Below are positions 36,506-45,568 of a stretch of 64,000 nucleotides of DNA, piece by piece; position 1 is the first letter of the stretch, and the number at the start of each line of letters is the position of its first letter. Origin of the DNA: Pandoraea nosoerga (GTDB lineage Bacteria > Pseudomonadota > Gammaproteobacteria > Burkholderiales > Burkholderiaceae); assembly GCF_902459585.1 (NCBI RefSeq), contig NZ_CABPSC010000001.1, positions 1 through 64,000 of the forward strand, read 5' to 3'. The translations under genes and the position numbers were made by a program. The notes below the pieces were generated by a model. The model was not told the DNA's origin, did not search any database, and saw nothing but the letters and a program-made list of their open reading frames with translations.

Positions 36506-37273
36506 TCACGAGAACTGGCTGAAATCCGGTTTTCGCTTCTCGAAGAAGGCCGTGAACGCCTCGCGCGCCTCGGGCGAGATCAGCCGCTTGCCGAACTCCA
36601 GCGCTTCCTCGCGGATGCGCTCCTGCACGTCGCGCGCGCTGTCGCCCTTCATCAACTGCTTGGTCGCGTGCAGCGACGCGGCCGGCATGGCGGCCAGCTG
36701 TGCGGCCCGTCCGGCCGCATAGTCGGCGAGCTCGGCGGCCGGCACGATGCGATTGACGAAACCCATGGCCACCGCCTCACTCACGTCGAACGGCTCGCCG
36801 AACAGCAGCTTCTCGGCGGCGCGCTGATACCCCGCCACGCGCGGCAGCAACCAGCTCGACGCTGCTTCGGGACACAGCGCCAGTTGCGAGAACGGCAGCG
36901 AGAACCGCGCCGTCTCGGCAGCGTAGACGACGTCGCAGTGCAGCAGCAGCGTCGTGCCCACGCCCACGGCGTTGCCGGCCACGGCGGCCACGATCGGCTT
37001 GCTCGCCTGGCTGATGGCGCGCAGGAACTGGAACACGGGGGCGTCCTCGTCCTTCGGCGGATGCTTGAGGAAGTCCTCGAGGTCGTTGCCCGCGGAGAAT
37101 GCCTCGGGCTGCCCCTGGATCAGGATCACGCGCAGCGAGGCGTCGGCCTCCGCCTCGTTGATGCCGTCGGCCAGCGCCTGGTACATCGCGGCGGTAATTG
37201 CGTTTTTCTTGTGCGCGCGGTTGAAGGTCAGCACCTGCACCGCGCCCTGGCGCTGCACCAATACGTCTTCCAT
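36506..37273 (-). CDS. Enoyl-CoA hydratase
   Basis: This 255-residue crotonase hydrates trans-2-enoyl-CoA. EAFSAGNDLEDF forms the first half of the oxyanion hole, GNAVGVGTTLLLHCDVVYA the second, and the FSLPFSQLALCPEAASSWLL segment carries the single catalytic-type glutamate (in LCPEAAS), as in mono-functional or PaaG-like isomerases. Some members of this subgroup are delta3,delta2-enoyl-CoA isomerases, so that is an alternative. A terminator separates it from the thiolase gene upstream, so it may have its own promoter. Confidence 0.87.
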   Translation of the reverse strand: MEDVLVQRQGAVQVLTFNRAHKKNAITAAMYQALADGINEAEADASLRVILIQGQPEAFSAGNDLEDFLKHPPKDEDAPVFQFLRAISQASKPIVAAVAGNAVGVGTTLLLHCDVVYAAETARFSLPFSQLALCPEAASSWLLPRVAGYQRAAEKLLFGEPFDVSEAVAMGFVNRIVPAAELADYAAGRAAQLAAMPAASLHATKQLMKGDSARDVQERIREEALEFGKRLISPEAREAFTAFFEKRKPDFSQFS

Positions 37274-37331
37274 CTCGTTTGTCTCCTTGGGGGAACGCCC
37301 CGCCGCCGGCCCATGCGCCGCCTGCGGTATG

Positions 37332-37378
37332 AAAAAACGCCGGGGGCGGCTGCGCATTCGCACGGCCACACCCCGGCG
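37332..37378 (-). terminator. Rho-independent terminator of the thiolase gene
   Basis: CGCCGGGG (37338-37345) pairs with CCCCGGCG (37371-37378). Six A residues on the plus strand give a U6 tail on the minus strand. It ends the tetR-acyl-CoA dehydrogenase-fadN-thiolase transcript. Confidence 0.85.
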
Positions 37379-37463
37379 CCTCGGATCGTCAGTGCCGGGT
37401 GCCAGCACAGCACCACGGCATCGTGGGATGCATGATCGCGCTTGCTCCCGAGCGGTGACCGGC

Positions 37464-38663
37464 TTACATGCGCTCGAGAATCCCCGCCGCGCCCATGCCG
37501 GTGCCCACGCACATCGTGACCATGCCGTACTTCAGGTTATGACGGCGCAGCGCGTGCACCACGGTCGCCGCGCGAATCGCCCCGGTGGCGCCAAGCGGGT
37601 GACCCAGCGCAATGGCGCCGCCCATCGGGTTGACCTTGCTCGTGTCCAGGTCGAGATCCTTGATGACGGCCAGCGCCTGTGCGGCAAACGCTTCGTTCAG
37701 CTCGATCCAGTCCATCTGGTCCTGCGTCAGCCCCGCGGCGCGCAGCGCGGCCGGAATGGCCTCCTTGGGGCCGATGCCCATGATCTCGGGCGGCACGCCG
37801 CGCACGGCGAACGACACGAAGCGCGCGAGCGGCGTAAGGTTGAATTGCTTGAGGATCTTCTCGCTCACGACGAGCAGCGCGCCGGCGCCGTCCGACGTCT
37901 GCGAGCTGTTGCCCGCCGTGACCGAACCCTTGTTCGCGAACACCGGACGCAGCTTGGCCAGGCCTTCGATCGACGTATCGGGGCGCGGCCCCTCGTCGAG
38001 CGAGAGTGTGCGCGTCTTGACCGCAACCTCGCCCGTCGCGAGGTTCGGGAAACGCTCGACGATCTCGATGGGCGTGATCTCGTTCGCGAACTCGCCGGCC
38101 TGCTGCGCCTTGATGGCCTTCTGGTGCGAGGCCAGCGCAAAGGCGTCCTGCGCTTCGCGCGACACGCCCCACTGCTGCGCGACCTTCTCGGCGGTCAGCC
38201 CCATGCCATAGGCAATGCCCACGTTCTCGTCGCGCTCGAAGATCGACGGAGAGAGCGAGGGCGTGTTGCCCATCATCGGCACCATGCTCATGCTCTCGAC
38301 GCCGCCCGCGATCATCGCGTCGGCTTCACCCACGCGGATGCGGTCGGCGGCCATGGCCAGCGCCGTAAGGCCCGAGGCGCAGAAGCGGTTGACGGTCACG
38401 CCGCCCACCGTGTTGGGCAGCCCGGAGAGCAGCGCGCCGATGCGCGCCACGTTCAGGCCCTGCTGCGCTTCGGGAATGGCGCAGCCAATGATCGCGTCCT
38501 CGATCACTTTCGGATCGAGATCGGGCACCTGCGCGAGCGTGCTCTTCAGGATGGTCGCGAGCAGGTCGTCCGGACGCGTGTTCTTGTAGCTGCCCTTCGG
38601 TGCCTTGCCGATCGGCGCGCGGGTGGCGGCAACGATGTAGGCGTCTTGCAGTTGTTTGCTCAT
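37464..38663 (-). CDS. Acetyl-CoA C-acyltransferase (3-ketoacyl-CoA thiolase)
   Basis: The 399-residue thiolase cleaves 3-ketoacyl-CoA with CoA in the last step of beta-oxidation. The nucleophile is C95 in VNRFCASGLTAL; the histidine lies in GGAIALGHPLGATGA and the second cysteine in TMCVGTGMGAAG. NEAFAAQALAV is also present. It lies 17 bp after the bifunctional FadN-type gene, the same pair as FadN-FadA in Bacillus. The gene name fadA is likely, but substrate chain length is unknown. Confidence 0.93.
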   Translation of the reverse strand: MSKQLQDAYIVAATRAPIGKAPKGSYKNTRPDDLLATILKSTLAQVPDLDPKVIEDAIIGCAIPEAQQGLNVARIGALLSGLPNTVGGVTVNRFCASGLTALAMAADRIRVGEADAMIAGGVESMSMVPMMGNTPSLSPSIFERDENVGIAYGMGLTAEKVAQQWGVSREAQDAFALASHQKAIKAQQAGEFANEITPIEIVERFPNLATGEVAVKTRTLSLDEGPRPDTSIEGLAKLRPVFANKGSVTAGNSSQTSDGAGALLVVSEKILKQFNLTPLARFVSFAVRGVPPEIMGIGPKEAIPAALRAAGLTQDQMDWIELNEAFAAQALAVIKDLDLDTSKVNPMGGAIALGHPLGATGAIRAATVVHALRRHNLKYGMVTMCVGTGMGAAGILERM

Positions 38664-38680
38664 GTCAGTCTCCGATCGGC

Positions 38681-41125
38681 TTAGTTGCGCACCGGCTTGC
38701 CGGTTTGCAGCATGCCCATGATGCGTTCCTGGGTCTTCGACGTGCCCAGCAGGTCGATGAAGGCGCGACGCTCGAGCGCCAGCAGCCATTCTTCGTTCAC
38801 GAGGCTGCCCGCTTCGACGTCGCCGCCGCACACGGCTTCGGCGATGCGCGAGGCGATCAGGAAGTCGTGCGCCGAGATGAAGTTGCCGTCGCGCATGTTC
38901 ACGAGCTGGGCCTTGATCGTCGAGATGCCCGAGCGGCCCGCCACCGGAATGCCGGCTGGCTTGAGCGGCGGCCGATAGCCGGCCATGGCCAGCGCGCGCG
39001 CCTCGTTGCGGGCGACCGACAACAGTTCGTGCACGTTGTAGACGATCGTGTCCGACGGCTTGAGGTAGCCCATCTCGCGTGCGTCGAGCGCGGAGCTCGA
39101 GACCTTCGCCATGGCCGCATTGGTAAACGACTTCGTCACGAACTGGAGGTATTGCACGCTGCCGGCTGCCTGCGCGGCCTCGGCCGCGCGAATGGCGGCT
39201 TCCTTCAGGCCGCCGCCGCCCGGCACGAGGCCCACGCCGACCTCCACCAGACCGATGTAGCTCTCGAGCGCGGCCACGCGCTTGGCGCTATGGAGCAACA
39301 ACTCGCAGCCGCCGCCCAGCGCAATACCGGACACCGCCGAGACGACCGGCACCTGCGCATACTTCACGCGCATCATGCCGTCCTGGAATTTCTTGATGAA
39401 GGGCTCGATGCCCTTCGCACCGCCCATCATGAACGCCGGCATCGCGGCGGCCAAATCGGCGCCGGCCGAGAACGGACCGCCCGGCGCGCCGAGCTGCAGC
39501 GACGTCGGCTGCCACACCACCACCGCGCGGTACTGCTGCTCGGCCAGATCGATGGCGCGCGTCAGACCGTCGATGACGTCCGGGCCGATCGTGTTCATTT
39601 TCGACTTGAACGAGACGATGAGCACGTCGTCCTGGCCCGGCGTGTCGTCGACCCACACGCGCACGGCGTCGTTCTCCTCGATGGTCTTGCCGAACTTGCG
39701 CGGATCGTTGCCCGCTTCGCCCACGAGCGAAGCCGGGAACACCTGGCGCTGGTACACCGGCAGCGTGCTGCGCGGCACGAAGGCGTCTTTCGCCGGCGCA
39801 TAAGCGCCCTGTGCGGTATGCACACCACCGGCTTCGGCGACCTTGCCGCTGGTGACCCACTTGGGCAGCGGCGCGCTCGACAGGGCCTTGCCCGCGTCGA
39901 TGTCTTCCTGCACCCACTGGGCGACGTCCTTCCAGCCGGCGGCCTGCCAGTCCTCGAACGGCCCCGTGCTCCAGCCGAAACCCCAGCGGATCGCAAAGTC
40001 CACGTCGCGCGCGCTCTCGGCAATCTGCTCGAGATACACGCCGATGTAGTGAAACACGTCGCGGAACACCGCCCACAGGAACTGCGCCTGCGGGTGGGTC
40101 GATTCGCGCAGCAGGCGCAGCCGCTCGGCCGGCGCCTTCTTCAACATGCGTACCACCATTTCGTCGGCCTTCTTGCCCGACTCGACGTATTCGCCCGACT
40201 GCGGGTCAAGGACCTTGATGACCTTGCCTTCCTTCTTGTAGAAGCCCGCCCCCGTTTTCTGCCCCAGCGCGCCCTTCTCCACGAGCGCCTTGAGCACCGG
40301 CGGGGTGGCGTAGGTCGGGTAGAACGGGTCGTCCTTGAGGTTGTCCTGCATCGTCTTGATGACATGGGCCATCGTATCGAGACCGACCACGTCGGCCGTG
40401 CGGAACGTGGCCGACTTGGCGCGGCCGAGCTTGCTGCCGGTCAGGTCGTCGACGACGTCGAACGCAATGCCGTACTTCTGCGCCTCGGCGAACACCGCCA
40501 GGATCGAGAAGATGCCCACGCGGTTCGCGATGAAGTTCGGCGTATCCTTTGCGCGCACCACGCCTTTGCCGAGCGTGGACGTGAGGAACGTTTCGAGCTG
40601 ATCGAGGATCGCCGGCTCGGTGGCCGCCGTCGGGATCAGTTCGACCAGATGCATGTAGCGCGGCGGGTTGAAGAAATGCACGCCGCAAAAGCGCGCCTTC
40701 AGGTCGGCGTCGAAGCCCTCCGAGAGTTCGGTGATCGACAGCCCCGACGTGTTCGAGGCGAAGATCGCATGCGCGGCCAGGTGCGGCGCGACCTTCTTGT
40801 ACAGGTCGTGCTTCCAGTCCATGCGCTCGGCGATGGCTTCGATCACCACGTCGCATTCGCCCAGCCGGGCGAGGTCGTCCTCATAGTTGGCCGCCTCGAT
40901 GTACTGCGCATCGGCCTTGTCGGCGAACGGCGCCGGGCTCAGCTTCTTGAGGCCTTCGATGGCGCGCGTGACGATGCCGTTCTTCGGGCCTTCCTTGGCC
41001 GGCAGATCGAACAGCACGACGGGCACTTTCGCATTGACCAGATGCGCGGCGATCTGCGCGCCCATCACGCCGGCGCCGAGCACGGCGACCTTGCGGACGA
41101 CCAGGGGTTTGTTGGTTTGGCTCAC
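38681..41125 (-). CDS. 3-hydroxyacyl-CoA dehydrogenase/enoyl-CoA hydratase, FadN type
   Basis: This 814-residue bifunctional enzyme hydrates enoyl-CoA and oxidises 3-hydroxyacyl-CoA. The dehydrogenase comes first (GAGVMGAQIAAHLVNA at 13-28, then the HFFNPPRYMHLVELI catalytic segment). The crotonase domain is C-terminal (FSAGADLAAAMPAF and GGGCELLLHS, about 500-690). This order is the reverse of E. coli FadB and typical of FadN. The start is the GTG at 41125, preceded by GGAGGAGAT; the frame is open far upstream but overlaps the acyl-CoA dehydrogenase gene. Confidence 0.92.
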   Translation of the reverse strand: MSQTNKPLVVRKVAVLGAGVMGAQIAAHLVNAKVPVVLFDLPAKEGPKNGIVTRAIEGLKKLSPAPFADKADAQYIEAANYEDDLARLGECDVVIEAIAERMDWKHDLYKKVAPHLAAHAIFASNTSGLSITELSEGFDADLKARFCGVHFFNPPRYMHLVELIPTAATEPAILDQLETFLTSTLGKGVVRAKDTPNFIANRVGIFSILAVFAEAQKYGIAFDVVDDLTGSKLGRAKSATFRTADVVGLDTMAHVIKTMQDNLKDDPFYPTYATPPVLKALVEKGALGQKTGAGFYKKEGKVIKVLDPQSGEYVESGKKADEMVVRMLKKAPAERLRLLRESTHPQAQFLWAVFRDVFHYIGVYLEQIAESARDVDFAIRWGFGWSTGPFEDWQAAGWKDVAQWVQEDIDAGKALSSAPLPKWVTSGKVAEAGGVHTAQGAYAPAKDAFVPRSTLPVYQRQVFPASLVGEAGNDPRKFGKTIEENDAVRVWVDDTPGQDDVLIVSFKSKMNTIGPDVIDGLTRAIDLAEQQYRAVVVWQPTSLQLGAPGGPFSAGADLAAAMPAFMMGGAKGIEPFIKKFQDGMMRVKYAQVPVVSAVSGIALGGGCELLLHSAKRVAALESYIGLVEVGVGLVPGGGGLKEAAIRAAEAAQAAGSVQYLQFVTKSFTNAAMAKVSSSALDAREMGYLKPSDTIVYNVHELLSVARNEARALAMAGYRPPLKPAGIPVAGRSGISTIKAQLVNMRDGNFISAHDFLIASRIAEAVCGGDVEAGSLVNEEWLLALERRAFIDLLGTSKTQERIMGMLQTGKPVRN

Positions 41126-41142
41126 GGTAATCTCCTCCGCTC

Positions 41143-42930
41143 TCAGAACAGGTCGACGTCGATATCCATCAGCGTCTTCGCGCCGGCACGGGCCATGCGG
41201 ATTTGCGACGCGGTCTCCGGCAGCAGCTTGGCGAAGTAAAAGCGCGCCGTGGCGAGCTTCGATTCGTAGAACTTGTCGCCGCTGCCTTGCTTGTCGAGCG
41301 CAATGCGGGCCATGCGCGCCCAGAAGTACGCGAACACGAGATGGCCGACCACGCGCTGATACGGCACGCTCGCCGCGCCCACCTCGTCCGGATTGGCCAT
41401 CGCCTTCATGCCGATTTCCATCGTCAGCTTCTGGACCTTGTCGCCGATGTCCGCGAGCGGGTTGACGAACTCCTGCATCTCTTCCTTCACGCCTTCGGCC
41501 TCGACGAAGTCCTGCACGATCTTGCCGAACTTCTTGAGCTTCGCGCCCATGTCGCCGAGCACCTTGCGGCCGAGCAGGTCGAGCGCCTGGATCGAGTTGG
41601 TGCCTTCGTAGATCATGTTGATGCGCGCGTCGCGCACGTACTGCTCCATGCCCCACTCGGAAATGAAGCCGTGGCCACCGTAGATCTGCAGCGCGTGGTT
41701 CGTGCACTCAAACGCGTTATCGGTCAGGAACGCCTTGATGATGGGCGTGAGCAGTGCGACGAGATCGGCGGCCTCCTTGCGCTGCGCTTCGTCGGCATGC
41801 GAGAGCTCCTTGTCGATGTGCAGCGCGGTCCAGTACGAGAACGCGCGGCCGCCTTCGACATAGGCCTTCTGCGTGAGCAGCATGCGGCGCACGTCGGGGT
41901 GCACGATGATCGGGTCTGCAGGCTTGTCCGGCGCCTTGGGGCCGGTGAGAGAGCGCATCTGGATGCGCTCCTTCGCATAGGCGAGCGAGTTCTGATAAGC
42001 GACTTCGGTGAGGCCGAGCCCCTGCATGCCCACGCCCTGGCGTGCGGCGTTCATCATCACGAACATGGCGTTCAGGCCCTTGTTCGGCTCGCCCACGAGC
42101 CAGCCCTTCGCGCCGTCGAGATTCATCACGCAGGTGGCATTGCCGTGAATGCCCATCTTGTGCTCGATCGAGCCGCACTTGATGCCGTTGCGCTCGCCCG
42201 GTGCGCCGTTCGCGTCCGGGATGAACTTCGGCACGACGAACAGCGAGATGCCCTTCGTTCCCGGCGGCGCATCGGGCAGACGCGCCAGCACCAGGTGAAT
42301 GATGTTCGCGGCCATGTCATGCTCGCCGGCCGAGATGAAGATTTTCGTGCCCGAGATGCTGTACGAACCATCGCCGTTCGGCTCGGCCTTCGTGCGCAGC
42401 ATGCCCAGGTCGGTGCCACAGTGCGGTTCGGTCAGGCACATCGTGCCGGTCCATTCGCCCGAGACGATCTTCGGCAGATAGGTCGCCTGTTGCTCCGGCG
42501 TGCCGTGCGCGTGCAGGCACTCGTAGGCGCCGTGCGAGAGGCCCGGATACATCGTCCAGGCCTGATTGGCCGAGTTGAGCATTTCGTACAGGGCGTTGTT
42601 CACGACCTGCGGCAGACCCTGACCGCCGAACTCCGGATCGCACGCAAGGGCGGGCCAGCCGGCTTCGACGTATTGCTGGTAGGCGGCCTTGAAGCCCGTG
42701 GGCGTGCTCACCACGCCGTCGCCTTCGTACTTGCAGCCTTCGCGATCGCCCACCTGATTGAGCGGGAAGATCACTTCGCTACAGAACTTGCCGGCTTCTT
42801 CGAGCACCTGATTGATGGTATCGGCATCGATGTCCGCGTGTTTCGGCAATGCCTTCAATTCGTTTTCCACGCCCAGCAGTTCGTGCAGAACGAATTGCAT
42901 GTCGCGCAGCGGCGCGTTGTACTGTCCCAT
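41143..42930 (-). CDS. Acyl-CoA dehydrogenase (long form with N- and C-terminal extensions)
   Basis: This 595-residue FAD enzyme introduces the trans-2 double bond in acyl-CoA. QYNAPLRDMQFVLHELLG is the extra N-terminal block (AcylCoA_DH_N), CLTEPHCGTDLG binds FAD, YGGHGFISEWGMEQYVRDAR and IYEGTNSIQALDLLGRK contain the catalytic glutamate, and the C-terminal 130 residues are the added Acyl-CoA_dh_C-like domain. It lies between tetR and the FadN-type gene, with spacers of 48 and 17 bp. Confidence 0.93.
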   Translation of the reverse strand: MGQYNAPLRDMQFVLHELLGVENELKALPKHADIDADTINQVLEEAGKFCSEVIFPLNQVGDREGCKYEGDGVVSTPTGFKAAYQQYVEAGWPALACDPEFGGQGLPQVVNNALYEMLNSANQAWTMYPGLSHGAYECLHAHGTPEQQATYLPKIVSGEWTGTMCLTEPHCGTDLGMLRTKAEPNGDGSYSISGTKIFISAGEHDMAANIIHLVLARLPDAPPGTKGISLFVVPKFIPDANGAPGERNGIKCGSIEHKMGIHGNATCVMNLDGAKGWLVGEPNKGLNAMFVMMNAARQGVGMQGLGLTEVAYQNSLAYAKERIQMRSLTGPKAPDKPADPIIVHPDVRRMLLTQKAYVEGGRAFSYWTALHIDKELSHADEAQRKEAADLVALLTPIIKAFLTDNAFECTNHALQIYGGHGFISEWGMEQYVRDARINMIYEGTNSIQALDLLGRKVLGDMGAKLKKFGKIVQDFVEAEGVKEEMQEFVNPLADIGDKVQKLTMEIGMKAMANPDEVGAASVPYQRVVGHLVFAYFWARMARIALDKQGSGDKFYESKLATARFYFAKLLPETASQIRMARAGAKTLMDIDVDLF

Positions 42931-42978
42931 GACCTACTCCTCCGAACAAATCGAATCGAATCGCGGACGGCTCGCGCC

Positions 42979-43572
42979 TTACCCGCGCTGATAAGACGAA
43001 ATCAGTTTTTCCAGTGCCACCCGGGTCATCTCCACGGCGCCCGCCTCCCGCAGGAAGCGCGCATCGTGATGCAGGCCGAGCGTCAGGCTGTACATCTCGA
43101 AGAGCATCAGACGCGGATCGGTGTCCGCACGCAGATGCCCCTCCTCCTTCGCCTGCGTGATCGCGCGCAGCAGGGCCGAGCGCCACAGCCGCACACTCTT
43201 CACCAGGGCTTCGCGCACCGGACTGGCCGCGCGATCGTCGTATTCGACGGCGCCGCTGATGTAGATGCAGCCCGTCGTGACTTCGCGAATGCGCTTGTCC
43301 ATCCAGCGATCCACCAGCGCCCTGAGTCGCGGCAGCCCGCGCGGCGCCTCCATGCTGGGCGCGAACACCTCCTGCTCGAAGCGCCGCTGGTATTCGCGCA
43401 GCACCTCGATCTGCAAGTCCTCGCGCGAACCGAAATGCGCGAAGACGCCGCTCTTGCTCATTTGCATGCGATCGGCCAGCAAGCCGATCGTCAGCCCTTC
43501 GAGTCCGTCCCGCCCCGCCAATTCGAGCGCGGCATTGAGGATCGCGGCACGTGTCTGTTCACCCTTTCGCAT
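42979..43572 (-). CDS. TetR/AcrR-family transcriptional regulator
   Basis: This 197-residue repressor has a TetR HTH at about residues 8-55 (ILNAALELAGRDGLEGLTIG, then MSKSGVFAHFGSREDL). The ligand domain has a C-terminal TetR_C-like pattern (LMLFEMYSLTLGLHHDARFL). It heads the beta-oxidation gene run and probably represses it until an acyl-CoA binds, as do FadR/PsrA-type TetR proteins. A palindromic operator candidate lies 15 bp upstream of its start. Confidence 0.88.
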   Translation of the reverse strand: MRKGEQTRAAILNAALELAGRDGLEGLTIGLLADRMQMSKSGVFAHFGSREDLQIEVLREYQRRFEQEVFAPSMEAPRGLPRLRALVDRWMDKRIREVTTGCIYISGAVEYDDRAASPVREALVKSVRLWRSALLRAITQAKEEGHLRADTDPRLMLFEMYSLTLGLHHDARFLREAGAVEMTRVALEKLISSYQRG

Positions 43573-43586
43573 GTGTATGGCATCGC

Positions 43587-43617
43587 TTTGGTTATCCGTT
43601 CTCCGATGCTAACCAAA
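43587..43617. promoter_or_regulatory. Palindromic operator candidate of the TetR regulator
   Basis: TTTGGTTA and TAACCAAA are perfect 8-bp reverse complements separated by 15 bp. They lie 15 bp before the tetR ATG, fit for autorepression of the whole operon. A second palindrome, CGCCCATGGGCG (43648-43659), lies further upstream. Confidence 0.5.
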
Positions 43618-43738
43618 AAATCGAACGGCCGTCCTATTATTGGGGGACGCCCATGGGCGAACAAGGAATTTATTAGATCGGAATACCTAATCGATTTCGG
43701 GCGATACGCTGCGCCCGAGCGGCCGCAGGCACGCCGAT

Positions 43739-44896
43739 TCAGTCGTATTTCCAGCGCGTGAGGACTTTCATCGCCAGCCGATACAGGCGATAGGCCAGCC
43801 ATTGGTGAAAGCGCCGCCAGCGCGAGCGCTCGCCGTAGCGGGCGGGATCGATCAGGCGCGCGTCGGCGAACGCCCGCCGGATGTGGTCCCGCAACTGGAT
43901 GACCACGGGGTCGTCGAGCACGACCACGTTGGCCTCGTGATTGAGGAAGAGCGACAGCGCGTCGAGATTGGAGGAGCCCACCGTCGCCCAGACGTCGTCG
44001 ACCACGGCAACCTTGCCGTGCAGTTGGCGCATATCGTACTCGCCGATACGCACGCCGGCGTCGAGCAGCTTGGCGTAGAGCCAGGGCACCGCCGTATCGA
44101 GCAGCCGGAATTCCTTGCGGCCGATGAGCAGATGCACCGCCACGCCGCGGCGCGCGGCTTGCGTGAGCGCACGCCGCAGGCGCCGGCCCGGCACGAAATA
44201 CGGGTTCGCGAGCCAGACCTCGTGGCGCGCGCGCCCCAGCGCCATCAGATAGGCCTTTTCGACGGCGCGGCGATTGTGCAGGTTATCCCGTGCGACGAAC
44301 GCCGCCTGGCCGGCGTAGGGCGCGTGCAGGCGCCCGCGCAATCCGTGGTGCCGATGCCGGAACGGCGTGCCCAGATAGCCCGGCGCGAGACGCAGCCACT
44401 GAATATGGAACGCGATGGCGATCTCGGCCACGATCGGGCCGCGGCATTGCACGGCGAAGTCCCAGCGCGGGTCGTCCATGCGCACGCCGCCCCCGCCGTT
44501 GTAGTCGTCGATGATGTTGATGCCGCCCACGAACGCCACCGCATGATCGATGACCGCGAGCTTGCGGTGCGTGCGCGAAAAACCGAACCTGCCAAACAGA
44601 TGCGGGTTGTAGATGCGATGCATCACGCCGGCTTCGCGCCAGTCGTTGAAGTACGCAAGACGCCGGCTCGTGCCGATGCCGTCGGTGATCACGCGCACGG
44701 CGACTCCCCGTTGCGCGGCGCGCTGCAGGGCAGCCGAGACATTCTGGCCGGCATCGTCCGCTTCGAAGATGTACGTCTCGAGCGCGACCTCGCGCGTGGC
44801 GTTGTCGATGGCGTCGATGAGCGCGGTGAAGTATTCCTGACCGAGATAGAGCAGCGTCAGGTGATTGTCGTGCGTGAACGGCAGGTATTTGCTCAT
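43739..44896 (-). CDS. clsB: Cardiolipin synthase B
   Basis: This 385-residue phospholipase D superfamily protein makes cardiolipin at the inner membrane. The two HKD motifs are HRKLAVID (110-117, with an Arg between His and Lys, which the motif allows) and HGKVAVVD (about 288-295), each followed by a conserved G(S/G)xN. It lacks N-terminal membrane helices, as in ClsB. It lies 18 bp after nudB in the same direction. Phosphatidyl exchange with phosphatidylglycerol as substrate is the family's known reaction. Confidence 0.9.
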   Translation of the reverse strand: MSKYLPFTHDNHLTLLYLGQEYFTALIDAIDNATREVALETYIFEADDAGQNVSAALQRAAQRGVAVRVITDGIGTSRRLAYFNDWREAGVMHRIYNPHLFGRFGFSRTHRKLAVIDHAVAFVGGINIIDDYNGGGGVRMDDPRWDFAVQCRGPIVAEIAIAFHIQWLRLAPGYLGTPFRHRHHGLRGRLHAPYAGQAAFVARDNLHNRRAVEKAYLMALGRARHEVWLANPYFVPGRRLRRALTQAARRGVAVHLLIGRKEFRLLDTAVPWLYAKLLDAGVRIGEYDMRQLHGKVAVVDDVWATVGSSNLDALSLFLNHEANVVVLDDPVVIQLRDHIRRAFADARLIDPARYGERSRWRRFHQWLAYRLYRLAMKVLTRWKYD

Positions 44897-44914
44897 CGGC
44901 GCGCAATGCGGCGG

Positions 44915-45379
44915 CTAGCGCACGCGCGAAGGCAACTGCAGGATGGCGTCGCCGTTCGATGGCGAGAAGCACCGGGCGGCGGCCGCCTCCCAGGGCATCC
45001 ACGCATAGGCGACGTGCTCGCGCGGCGCGAGCGTGACGGGCGTGTTCTCGGGCACGCACAGCCCGAACCAGTGCTCGGTGTTGCGCGTGACGCCCGGCGC
45101 ATAGCGATGCGCCCATCGCTCGTAGATGTTGTATTGAATCTGGTGGCGCCAGTCGGTGAGCGCACTGGCGGGGACGGCCCCGCCGGCGCCGACGCGAATG
45201 CCGGTCTCCTCGAACACTTCACGCGTCGCCGTCTCGGCCAGCGGCTCGTCGATGCGATCCTTGCTGCCGGTCACGGACTGCCAGAAGCCCGGCGCATCCG
45301 CGCGCTCGATGAGCAGCACGTCGAGCGACGGCGTATAGATCACGACGAGTACGGATTCGGGAATCTTGAACGGCTTCAT
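44915..45379 (-). CDS. nudB: Dihydroneopterin triphosphate diphosphatase
   Basis: This 154-residue Nudix hydrolase removes pyrophosphate from dihydroneopterin triphosphate in folate synthesis. The Nudix box is intact from residue 38, running from GSKDRIDE to REVFEETGI and matching GX5EX7REUXEEXGU. WQSVTGSKD and the NTEHWFGLCVP segment are typical of NudB. It lies downstream of aspS, as in many Burkholderiales and E. coli, with a terminator between them. Confidence 0.9.
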   Translation of the reverse strand: MKPFKIPESVLVVIYTPSLDVLLIERADAPGFWQSVTGSKDRIDEPLAETATREVFEETGIRVGAGGAVPASALTDWRHQIQYNIYERWAHRYAPGVTRNTEHWFGLCVPENTPVTLAPREHVAYAWMPWEAAAARCFSPSNGDAILQLPSRVR

Positions 45380-45485
45380 GCGGGCAGCGATGACTCGATC
45401 GGAATCGGCTTGGGTGCCTCATTGTAATGGGCAAATGCGCGGCGTCGATGCCGTGATGCGAGGTATCACGGCGAATCGTCGGCAA

Positions 45486-45519
45486 AAGAAAAACCCCCTT
45501 GCCTTCCGGCACAGGGGGT
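45486..45519 (-). terminator. Rho-independent terminator of aspS
   Basis: ACCCCCT (45493-45499) and AGGGGGT (45513-45519) form the stem, with a U5-C-U4 tail on the minus strand. It lies between aspS and nudB. Confidence 0.85.
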
Positions 45520-45568
45520 CGGGAATGCGGTGCGTCGGCCTTGGGGAAGACCGGCGCCAGGGCATTCG

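Noticed and set aside
38600-41239. Long plus-strand open frame antisense to the FadN-type gene
   Set aside because: Same high-GC shadow effect; no ribosome-binding site and no recognisable protein family.
41203-43761. Long plus-strand open frame over the acyl-CoA dehydrogenase and tetR genes
   Set aside because: Low-complexity His/Arg/Leu translation, no domain, and antisense to two well-supported genes.
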